DNA of 64,000 nucleotides from Oscillospiraceae bacterium (GTDB lineage: Bacteria > Bacillota > Clostridia > Oscillospirales > Ruminococcaceae): NCBI GenBank assembly GCA_009777415.1, contig WRLX01000001.1, forward strand, positions 1-64,000, written 5' to 3'. The notes beneath the pieces are model-generated. The model was not told the origin of the DNA and made no database searches. It saw only the letters and a program-made list of their open reading frames with translations. Shown piece after piece: positions 56,356 to 64,000 of this stretch (positions are counted from its first letter, which is position 1; each line of letters opens with the position of its first letter). The position numbers and the translations under genes were made by a program.

Positions 56356-57307
56356 CTTCTTTAATAACCTTGAACAATTCAATATTGCAGTTTTGGAGAA
56401 TATCCGCCAATTTACCGGACACTTCCTGTTCCAGCCCGAGATTCCCTAATACCCGCGACATGAGATTACCTCGGTCGGACACATCGTTCATTCGTATGCG
56501 CGAGCCGAGAAGTCGGCTTAATTCAGCGGTCTCGGGTTCAGCAACTCGGTCAATGTTCGGGATTCGAAGCGGACCGTGCATATACTTTTGCATCATTAAA
56601 CTCAGGTTTGAGCGGCCGACCCCCTCCGAAAATATTGATGAAATAAGGGCCGCCTTGCATATTCCCTCAAGATAATCGGGGCTTACTATTAGCTTGTGCA
56701 TTGACGACAGCATTATTAACAGCTCCTCTAAAGAGGCATAGTCCTTGTAATCGCCGAACCTTACGGTAACAGCGTCACTGTTCGCGCTGACGGCGGCAAT
56801 TGCCGAGTTCAACGCGGTCAGCATGGAGTTTTTCGGGCAAATATCAATCGGAATAATTGTCCGCCTTTTATAAGTCGAGATTATTTCAGGGATTGAATCG
56901 GGTTCAAAGTCGCCCGTTAAGCGTATCATGCCGTATTGGGACAAGTCTATGTTCGATGCAACGATTTGCAAAATGTCGAACACATCAGAGTCACCCGTGT
57001 CAATCTCAAGGATTACCGGAAGCTCCAACTTAGACATCACATAAGAAAGCCTAAGCGGCAATACCGCATAGGAAAAGTTGAGCGCGTTTGCCACTACAAA
57101 TTCCTCCGGGCGGTTTAGGCGGAATATATAGTTTTCCGCCCCCGATGGCTTAGGCAGCCTTACCACGGAGTCGAAATCCAACTCTATGTAAGACGCTCCC
57201 GCTTCAATAAGTGCGCATACGTACAGAAATACAGCTTTTTTATCATCGGCTAAACCTTTTGTAAAGCTTGTGCCGACAAGACTTTTATCAATTAATACAG
57301 TTTTCAT
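56345..57307 (-). CDS. Hypothetical protein, possibly a degenerate TIM-barrel (HMGL-like) enzyme
   Basis: Alternating beta/alpha pattern (EAGASYIELDFDSV, GMIRLTGDFEPDSIPEII); family assignment uncertain. Confidence 0.45.
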   Translation of the reverse strand: MKTVLIDKSLVGTSFTKGLADDKKAVFLYVCALIEAGASYIELDFDSVVRLPKPSGAENYIFRLNRPEEFVVANALNFSYAVLPLRLSYVMSKLELPVILEIDTGDSDVFDILQIVASNIDLSQYGMIRLTGDFEPDSIPEIISTYKRRTIIPIDICPKNSMLTALNSAIAAVSANSDAVTVRFGDYKDYASLEELLIMLSSMHKLIVSPDYLEGICKAALISSIFSEGVGRSNLSLMMQKYMHGPLRIPNIDRVAEPETAELSRLLGSRIRMNDVSDRGNLMSRVLGNLGLEQEVSGKLADILQNCNIELFKVIKEDDE

Positions 57308-57423
57308 ACACTACCTCCGAGCATATTTAAGTATATCACACATTTTTATTTTCCGCAAGGGTTGCAAAGAAAGAAAATTTATGTTATTATAGAATTATTA
57401 TGAAGCTTTTGTGAAAATTTGTG

Positions 57424-57531
57424 TAGGAACTTGTGCAGAAAGGGAATGGGTAAAAACTGTGAAAGTAATCTAGGTAAATGCGGAAAACGAAACTTTCATA
57501 GCGAACTTGTGCAGAAAGGGGATGAGTAAAA
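57424..57531 (+). repeat. CGKR leader repeat upstream of PHP phosphatase gene (1-nt deletion in ORF)
   Basis: GTGAAAGTAATCTAGGTAAATGCGGAAAACGAAACTTTCATAGCGAACTTGTGCAGAAAGGGGATGAGTAAAAATG. Confidence 0.88.
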
Positions 57532-58326
57532 ATGTTTGACACTCACACCCATACTACAATATCGGACGGGGCGAATTCCCCGGAAGAAATGCTTGAACGC
57601 GCCGAGGATGCGGGATTTCGGTTTCTTGCGATTACCGACCACTTTGATATTCATGACGATTTCCCCGTAAGCCGTTCAATGTTTGACAGAGCGGGGACTG
57701 AGGAAGCATACCGCAGGCTTACCGACTTAAAACATCGGCGTTCCCCCGAATGCAAAACGGATTTTTTAAAAGGAATAGAGATAGGGCAAGCGCATCAACA
57801 TAAGGAAATTGCCGAAAACTGGCTTGATTCCCATAATTATGACTTTGTAATCGCTTCTTGTCATATTATACGCAAACACATTGATTTTTACCACATGGAC
57901 TATGAAAAGAATCCGCCCGATATTGTTTTAGAACAATACTTTGCCGAGTTAATCGAGTTATGCTCATGGTGCGGGAATAACAAGCGGTTTGATTCATTGG
58001 CGCATTTGCTGTACCCGCTCAGGTATATGGGAGGCGAAGGCGATATTACCAAGCATAAAGCGGCGATTGACGAGTTGTTCAGGCTCATGCTGAAATACGA
58101 AATTGCATTGGAGATTAATACCGCTAAAATTGATGTATGTACGGAATTGCCGCAGGTTCGGCGGTATTACGAGTTGGGCGGCAGGCTTATTACCATTGGC
58201 TCGGATTCTCACAGCGTTGATACAATCGCACAAGGGATTAACCAAGGAATCGAAGTCGCAAAAGCGGCAGGGTTTACCGAATGCGCATATTATAAAGACA
58301 GAGGATTGCATTTTATGAAATTTTAA
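57532..58326 (+). CDS. PHP-domain histidinol-phosphatase-like protein
   Basis: FDTHTHTTISDGANSPEEMLERAEDAGFRFLAITDHFD; GSDSHSVDTIAQGI. Confidence 0.85.
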   Translation: MFDTHTHTTISDGANSPEEMLERAEDAGFRFLAITDHFDIHDDFPVSRSMFDRAGTEEAYRRLTDLKHRRSPECKTDFLKGIEIGQAHQHKEIAENWLDSHNYDFVIASCHIIRKHIDFYHMDYEKNPPDIVLEQYFAELIELCSWCGNNKRFDSLAHLLYPLRYMGGEGDITKHKAAIDELFRLMLKYEIALEINTAKIDVCTELPQVRRYYELGGRLITIGSDSHSVDTIAQGINQGIEVAKAAGFTECAYYKDRGLHFMKF

Positions 58327-58332
58327 GCATAA

Positions 58333-58387
58333 AGGGCGTACTTGTGCAGAAAGGGCCTACTTGTGCAGAAAGGACAAGGGTAAAAAT
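58333..58387 (+). repeat. CGKR leader repeat RBS core, duplicated, upstream of lrp
   Basis: GTACTTGTGCAGAAAGGGCCTACTTGTGCAGAAAGGACAAGGGTAAAAAT. Confidence 0.8.
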
Positions 58388-58867
58388 ATGCAGGATAAAT
58401 TATTGAAGTTATTGAAACAGAATGCAAGGCTTACAAATGCCGAGTTGGCGGCAATGCTCGGCGTTTTGGAGAGTGAAGTCGGCGATGCGGTTGACAAACT
58501 CGAAAAAAGCGGAGTCATACAAGGGTACACCGCGATTATTAACGAGGACAAGGTTGACGGCGACAGCGTGACGGCTATTATTGAAGTCAAGGTTACTCCT
58601 AACGAGAAGTACGGTTATAAAAACATTGCAAAAATCATCGCAAAATTTCCGGAGGTTGAATCGGTGCATTTAATGAGCGGCGGCTATGATTTGTCGGTTA
58701 TTGTAAAATGCGATAGTTTAAAAAAAGTCGGGCGGCTTGTAGACGAGCAGATTTCTACCATTAATGGTGTGTTGAGCATAGCAACGCATTTTATAATAGG
58801 GCATTATAAAGAAATGGGTGTGGATTTCGCACCGGAAGAAGATGAAAGAGGGTTGTACACTGTATGA
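58388..58867 (+). CDS. Lrp/AsnC-family transcriptional regulator
   Basis: MQDKLLKLLKQNARLTNAELAAMLGVLESEVGDAVDKLEKSGVIQGYTAIIN. Confidence 0.9.
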   Translation: MQDKLLKLLKQNARLTNAELAAMLGVLESEVGDAVDKLEKSGVIQGYTAIINEDKVDGDSVTAIIEVKVTPNEKYGYKNIAKIIAKFPEVESVHLMSGGYDLSVIVKCDSLKKVGRLVDEQISTINGVLSIATHFIIGHYKEMGVDFAPEEDERGLYTV

Positions 58868-58881
58868 ATCGCGGAGGTCTT

Positions 58882-60048
58882 ATGAATTATAACGACATTT
58901 TGTCAAAAAAAGCTCAAGACATTAAACCTTCGGGAATCCGAAAATTTTTCGATATTGCCGCAGGAGTCCCCGATATAATATCCCTTTCGGTAGGCGAACC
59001 GGATTTTAAAACGCCGTGGGCAATCAGGCGGGAGGCAATCCGCATACTTGAAAAAGGGAAAACAACGTACACGGGCAATTCCGGGTTAGCTCCGCTGCGA
59101 AATGCCGCTTCGGAATATTTTAAGCGGACAATTGACACCGATTATGAACCCGATACGGAAGTCGTTGTAACTGTCGGCGGGTCGGAAGCGATTGACATTG
59201 CTATCCGCGCGCTTGTTAATCCGGGGGACGAGGTAATTATTCCCGAACCGTGCTTTGTTTCGTATTCGCCGATTGTCGAATTAACGGGCGGGATTCCCCG
59301 TGTTGCGGAAACCCGAATGAAAGACAGCTTTAAGCTGAATCCCGATATTCTTAAACCGCTTATAACACCGAATACAAAGGCTTTGATTTTGAATTTCCCC
59401 AACAATCCCACGGGGGCAGTTATGCGCAGGCATGAGCTTGAGGCAATTGCGGAGCTTTTGCGGGGGACGGATATAATAGTTATTTCCGATGAGATATATT
59501 CCGAGTTGACTTACGGCGTACCGCACGTTTCAATTGCACAACTTGACGGTATGCGCGAGAGGACAATTGTCGTCAACGGATTTTCCAAAGCTTTTGCCAT
59601 GACAGGTTGGCGACTCGGATTTGTAGCCGCACCCGAACCTATTGCGGAACAGATTCTTAAGATTCACCAATACGCCATTATGTGTAGCCCGACTGTCAGC
59701 CAGTATGCGGCGATTACCGCTTTGAATGACTGTATTGCCGAGGTTCGCGAAATGGCGGAGGAATATGACATGAGGCGAAGGTTAGTGCTTAAAAGCCTTG
59801 AGGAAATAGGATTAGACTGCTTTACTCCCGAGGGGGCATTTTATGTATTCCCGTCGATTAAACAAACGGGATTAACATCGCAGGAGTTTTGCACCCGCCT
59901 TATTAAGGAAAAAAGCGTTGCGGTAGTTCCGGGCGATGCTTTTGGGGAATGCGGTGAGGGCTATGTAAGGATTTCATATGCTTATTCCATAAAACACCTC
60001 ACTACCGCGATAAAAAGAATAGGGGAGTTTTTGGAAGAGATAATTTGA
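58882..60048 (+). CDS. Class I/II aminotransferase
   Basis: VTVGGSEAIDIAIRALVNPGDEVIIPEPCFVSY, NFPNNPTGAV, VVNGFSKAFAMTGWRLGFVAAP. Confidence 0.92.
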   Translation: MNYNDILSKKAQDIKPSGIRKFFDIAAGVPDIISLSVGEPDFKTPWAIRREAIRILEKGKTTYTGNSGLAPLRNAASEYFKRTIDTDYEPDTEVVVTVGGSEAIDIAIRALVNPGDEVIIPEPCFVSYSPIVELTGGIPRVAETRMKDSFKLNPDILKPLITPNTKALILNFPNNPTGAVMRRHELEAIAELLRGTDIIVISDEIYSELTYGVPHVSIAQLDGMRERTIVVNGFSKAFAMTGWRLGFVAAPEPIAEQILKIHQYAIMCSPTVSQYAAITALNDCIAEVREMAEEYDMRRRLVLKSLEEIGLDCFTPEGAFYVFPSIKQTGLTSQEFCTRLIKEKSVAVVPGDAFGECGEGYVRISYAYSIKHLTTAIKRIGEFLEEII

Positions 60049-60060
60049 TTTATATTTATA

Positions 60061-60273
60061 GCATGGGCAAAGCGAAACTTTTATAGCACATATTGTGCAG
60101 AAAGGACAAGGGCAAAAGTTCGGAAGTAAATCTACGTAAATGGGGAAAACGAAACTTTTATAGCACATATTGTGCAGAAAGGACAAGGGCAAAAGTTCGG
60201 AAGTAAATCTACGTAAATGGGGAAAGCGAAACTTTTATAGCACATATTGTGCAGAAAGGACAAGGGTAAAAAT
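60061..60273 (+). repeat. About 2.7 tandem leader repeat units (77-bp period) upstream of epimerase
   Basis: AAGTTCGGAAGTAAATCTACGTAAATGGGGAAA(A/G)CGAAACTTTTATAGCACATATTGTGCAGAAAGGACAAGGG, TTCGG at 60119 and 60196. Confidence 0.92.
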
Positions 60274-61221
60274 ATGAGGATTTTTGTAACCGGGGGTGCG
60301 GGGAATATCGGGCAATATGTTTCGATTGCCTTCGCCAAAAAAGGTCATGATGTTGTTGTGCTTTCGAGGACTCCCGAAAAGTATTCGGGATTGTCACGGA
60401 TGAACCCGCGCATTTCTTTTGTGCAAGGGTTTATCAATCAGTATGAATTGCTCGCCGAGTACGTAAACGATTGCGATGCGGTGATTCATATCGCACTCGG
60501 TTGGGGAAACGAGCCGATTACCATGTGCATGGAAGACACCGTCCCCACCATTAACCTCCTTGAAATTTCGGAAAAAGCGGGGGTTGAAAAGTTTATTTAC
60601 ACGAGCTCGACCGCTGTGTTGGGGCATTATGAACCCGATATGGAGGAAAGTCTTGCAGTTTCGCCTACCGGGCTGTACGGAAGCACTAAAGCGGCGGCAG
60701 AAGCATATGTATTGGGGTTTAGGGAATACGGTGCCGAATCGGGTACTATCGGGGAACAAGTGACAATGAAACGCAATATTATTCGCCCCGGTTATACTTT
60801 TTCTAACCCGCCTTACCCCGGTGCGTCGTCACAACTTGACAGGCGGTTTCGCGATATAACCGATTCTGTTGTAAAAAACCACCCTATTCAGCTTGTCAAA
60901 AATGACGGAACTCAGTTTTTGTCCGCCGAGCAGATTGCCGAAGTGTATTTGGCTTTGCTTGAAAGCGATTTAAACGAGCAAATCTTTTTTGCGTTGAGCG
61001 ACACCTATATTACGTGGGAGCGGATTGCCCAAATCGCACTTGAAGAATATCCCGAGTCGCGTTCAACGATTGAGTTATATGACCAAGGCTACGGCGAAAC
61101 TCCGATGATGTTCAGCGTTAAGAAAATGAAAGACGTTCTCGGATTGGAATTTACCGGGGAAAGCGAAGTACGCAAGCATATCCGCTGGAATTTGGAGCAG
61201 TCATTAAAACTCCTGAAGTAA
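60274..61221 (+). CDS. NAD-dependent epimerase/dehydratase (extended SDR)
   Basis: RIFVTGGAGNIGQYVSIAFAKKGHDVVVLSR; YTSSTAVLGHYE; YGSTKAAAEAYV. Confidence 0.88.
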   Translation: MRIFVTGGAGNIGQYVSIAFAKKGHDVVVLSRTPEKYSGLSRMNPRISFVQGFINQYELLAEYVNDCDAVIHIALGWGNEPITMCMEDTVPTINLLEISEKAGVEKFIYTSSTAVLGHYEPDMEESLAVSPTGLYGSTKAAAEAYVLGFREYGAESGTIGEQVTMKRNIIRPGYTFSNPPYPGASSQLDRRFRDITDSVVKNHPIQLVKNDGTQFLSAEQIAEVYLALLESDLNEQIFFALSDTYITWERIAQIALEEYPESRSTIELYDQGYGETPMMFSVKKMKDVLGLEFTGESEVRKHIRWNLEQSLKLLK

Positions 61222-61288
61222 AAAGCAAAAAGCGATGAATGTAGAGAAGCATTTCCTATGAACACAGCTTCTGAAAGGATAAAGAGAT

Positions 61289-63451
61289 ATGGGAAGCAAG
61301 TTACTGCCCATACTGTTGATTGTCATAATAACAATTACAACTTTTCCGACAAACGTCGAGCCTTCTTACGTGCCTGTTTCGGGCTATATTCAAGATGAAA
61401 TACGGCTTGTATACCCTTTTAATTCGTTTCAAGCGAGGTCTTCTTCGTTTTCCGAGTTTCCCGTGCGGTATGTCGGCGACAGCTATGTATCGGTTGTTGA
61501 GAATCAAAAGGACAGTGATTTGTGTTGGGCATTTGCGGCTACTTCGGCGGTTGAATCTAATATGCTGAAAAACGCAAAGGGCTTGCATAACTTTTCCGAG
61601 CTTCATATGGGGTATTCCACTTCAGTATCTCATGCGGGTGCGGTATACGGCGATTCCATGCGGGTAAACCCGGATTACGGGGGAAACCGCGGGATTGCCG
61701 CATCTTACCTTATGAGGGGGATTCCACTAAGCGGGGTGGTCAACGAGGCAGACGACCCTTACATAACCGATTACGTTCCGCCGCGCGAGTTGCTCATTAC
61801 CGAGAGCAAACCGCAAAGCTATACTGTTCAAAACATTGTTTACCTAAGCGGCGAATTTAAGGAAGACACAACCGAATCGCAGATTAAGCAGGCGATTTTA
61901 AAATACGGTGCGGTTTCCGCTTCGATGCAATGGGAAAACGATGACAGCGTTTATAATTTCGACACCAATGCTTATTATTTGAGTACTGCCCCTAAAGCTA
62001 ACTCAGGCGGGCGGGTTATCCCGCGTGTCAACCACGCTGTTACTATTGTAGGGTGGGACGATAGTTTCGGACGCGAAAACTTTAATGTTCAACCCGGACG
62101 GGGCGGCGCGTGGCGAGTTAAAAACAGTTGGGGCGATGAATGGGGCGATGAGGGATTTTTTTGGATTTCTTACGATGACACGAATTTCCCTGTTAATATA
62201 TATGCTGTTGACGGTGTTGAGCCTTATAATCCCAAGGCTACAGTGTATGAATATGACTACTTAAGGTGGGGCGGATGGGACGGATATGACGACACCGCCA
62301 ATTTTTATGCCCGTATATTTACCGTTCAAAAAGGCAATGAACAACTCGAACAGGTTATAGTGGCAATACCTACACCAGGTGTTACTGTTTCTGTCGATGT
62401 TATACCTGTTTGGGAAGGTTTTTCCGAGGACGATTATAACGAGGATACATTCCGCCGAAACATAAAGGGGAGCAAAGTTACAACTCATCCGGGGTATTAT
62501 ACAATTGAATTGGATTCTCCCGTCAGATTGGGTGCTGTGGGGAGCGAGTTCGCCGTAATCGTGAGGGCGTTTTCCGTCAATCACGAGCATTCGAGAATTG
62601 CACGTGTTGCAAAGTCTGCCCCGGAGGGGACGGCGTTTATTTCAAGCTCTGGTTTAGGCGGGGTGTTCGAGAGCAGCAACGATAATTACTGTATAAAAGC
62701 CGTGACTTCTCCCGCTATGTTCCCTTATAATTTAGAGGTGAACCACGCTTTTTTAAATGGGATGTTTGAATGGCATCCGCCTGCGGAAGTGTATGCAAAG
62801 GCGGAAACGCTTATAATCGAGTACGAAAATCTCGTCGGCAATTATTATTTTGTTGTAAACAGTCCCGAAAGTTTGGATTGGGTTGAGGGCGTGAATTTTT
62901 TCAAAAGTTCGCAAAATCGGTTGCACGGGCGAATACTTTTGCATGAACCGGGCAGAATCATCTTTGATTTACGAGGATTAGAGGGCGATTATGTTATTTT
63001 TGTCAATGATTCGGCACGTGCAAGTCTCAAAGTCAAGGGGTTTTTGTCGCTGTTGTCATTGACTCCCGAGGTTTTTTATTGTGCCGTTTGCGGCGAGCTT
63101 AAAGTTGAATGCATATGCGTGTATTGCGATTACTGCGATGAACTCCGAGACAACTGCATTTGCATACATTGTGACAGGTGCGGGGAATATGAATTTTACT
63201 GTGTTTGCAGCACGGTTCTCGGGAGCGTTCGCGGCGAAAGCGGGGTCTCTATTTTTGACGCACTTGAGATACTCAAGTATTTAGTGGGAATTCCCGGTGT
63301 AATCACTACAGGGAATGATTTGATAACGGCTGAAAATGCGATGAAAGCCGCCTTGATTGTCAGCGAGGAGACTCCGACTATTTTTGATGTACTGGAGATA
63401 CTGAAATATTTGGTCGGGATGGACGGTGTATTGCAGTGGGTTCGCGGATAG
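61289..63451 (+). CDS. Secreted papain-like (C1) cysteine protease with Cys-rich module and dockerin-like C-terminus
   Basis: QKDSDLCWAFAATSAVESN, NHAVTIVGWDD, WRVKNSWGDEWGDEGFFWISY; C-terminal VSIFDALEILKYLVGI...TIFDVLEILKYLVGM duplicated helix pair. Confidence 0.88.
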   Translation: MGSKLLPILLIVIITITTFPTNVEPSYVPVSGYIQDEIRLVYPFNSFQARSSSFSEFPVRYVGDSYVSVVENQKDSDLCWAFAATSAVESNMLKNAKGLHNFSELHMGYSTSVSHAGAVYGDSMRVNPDYGGNRGIAASYLMRGIPLSGVVNEADDPYITDYVPPRELLITESKPQSYTVQNIVYLSGEFKEDTTESQIKQAILKYGAVSASMQWENDDSVYNFDTNAYYLSTAPKANSGGRVIPRVNHAVTIVGWDDSFGRENFNVQPGRGGAWRVKNSWGDEWGDEGFFWISYDDTNFPVNIYAVDGVEPYNPKATVYEYDYLRWGGWDGYDDTANFYARIFTVQKGNEQLEQVIVAIPTPGVTVSVDVIPVWEGFSEDDYNEDTFRRNIKGSKVTTHPGYYTIELDSPVRLGAVGSEFAVIVRAFSVNHEHSRIARVAKSAPEGTAFISSSGLGGVFESSNDNYCIKAVTSPAMFPYNLEVNHAFLNGMFEWHPPAEVYAKAETLIIEYENLVGNYYFVVNSPESLDWVEGVNFFKSSQNRLHGRILLHEPGRIIFDLRGLEGDYVIFVNDSARASLKVKGFLSLLSLTPEVFYCAVCGELKVECICVYCDYCDELRDNCICIHCDRCGEYEFYCVCSTVLGSVRGESGVSIFDALEILKYLVGIPGVITTGNDLITAENAMKAALIVSEETPTIFDVLEILKYLVGMDGVLQWVRG

Positions 63452-63457
63452 GGAATA

Positions 63458-63499
63458 TACAAGCCTTGCCCCTTATTAAGTTAAGGGGCAAGGCTTGTT
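63458..63499. terminator. Strong terminator-type hairpin
   Basis: ACAAGCCTTGCCCCTTATTAAGTTAAGGGGCAAGGCTTGT. Confidence 0.85.
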
Positions 63500-63531
63500 A
63501 TAGTAGTTTATGAGGTCTAAGAGAACAGTTT

Positions 63532-63885
63532 CTAATATTTACGGTTATAGACATTAACAATCTGCTCGAAAATTAACGCCAGCTTTTTTCTGTCGGCGGC
63601 TCTTATATCCTTCAGGCAATGGACGAGAATTGCTTGCGCCTCCGCGCTTTCAGCTTCTTCATTATAATCAACCAATTTTGACGGCGCGATTTTCAGCGCA
63701 GTGCTGATTTTTAAGAGCTTGTCAATTGTAGCACAACGCTCACCGCGTTCCAACATACCGAAATAGACCGTACTCATGTTTGCATCAAACGCCAACTCCT
63801 CTTGGCTTTTACCACTTAAAACGCGGTATTGTCTCAACGTCTCGCCAAATTTTTTCTGAATATCTTGTTTCAGCACGGGTAACAC
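63532..63885 (-). CDS. XRE-family HTH transcriptional regulator
   Basis: FGETLRQYRVLSGKSQEELAFDANMSTVYFGMLERGERCATIDKLLKISTAL. Confidence 0.88.
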   Translation of the reverse strand: MLPVLKQDIQKKFGETLRQYRVLSGKSQEELAFDANMSTVYFGMLERGERCATIDKLLKISTALKIAPSKLVDYNEEAESAEAQAILVHCLKDIRAADRKKLALIFEQIVNVYNRKY

Positions 63886-64000
63886 CTCCTTTTCCCATCT
63901 TTAAGCGGAATCCCGCTTTTAATATTCATCCCAATATTCAATAATAAGTTTAACCTATAACATATGTATTTTTCAACATAATATGATATGTTTTTATGTT

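Noticed and set aside
56345-57307. Considered annotating as homocitrate/isopropylmalate synthase
   Set aside because: Characteristic N-terminal DxTLRDG motif and metal ligands are not evident; left as hypothetical.

Overview
Near-origin chromosomal segment, probably from a clostridial Firmicute (inferred from mnmG-rsmG, Soj/Spo0J-type parA and parB, a parS-like site, a DnaI-like loader and Gram-positive surface proteins). Contents in order: mnmG (5' truncated), rsmG, a HigBA/RelE-type toxin-antitoxin pair, a collagen-like protein, parB, a dnaI/dnaC-like loader; a type IV pilus locus (pilC, fused pilM-pilN, pilO, three minor-pilin-like genes of which two are giant and all are Cys-containing, pilD, pilB, pilT); a CDP-3,6-dideoxyhexose-type sugar locus (rfbF, rfbG, rfbH, a ThDP enzyme, glycosyltransferase, membrane proteins, gtrA); glycogen genes (glgD, glgC, glgB) with an M23 peptidase and a lipoprotein between them; purF, hisB, GGDEF, hisA, hisI, murD, parA; a tandem promoter/hairpin region; dtxR/feoA/feoB; peptidases, hisJ-like PHP phosphatase, Lrp, aminotransferase, epimerase, papain-like protease and an XRE regulator. 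The most unusual signal is a dispersed, gene-oriented repeat of about 76-79 bp placed directly upstream of the start codons of about 20 unrelated genes. It carries the ribosome-binding site, often a small GCAC-N4-GTGC hairpin, and in several copies an intact 23-codon TTG-initiated ORF (M-K-x-N-x-x-x-C-G-K-R-x-F...-K-G-x-x-stop) whose stop lies a few nt from the next start codon. It occurs in tandem arrays and, in one place, is interrupted by two adjacent MITE-like elements with recognisable target-site duplications. All functional calls are by eye; no database search was run.
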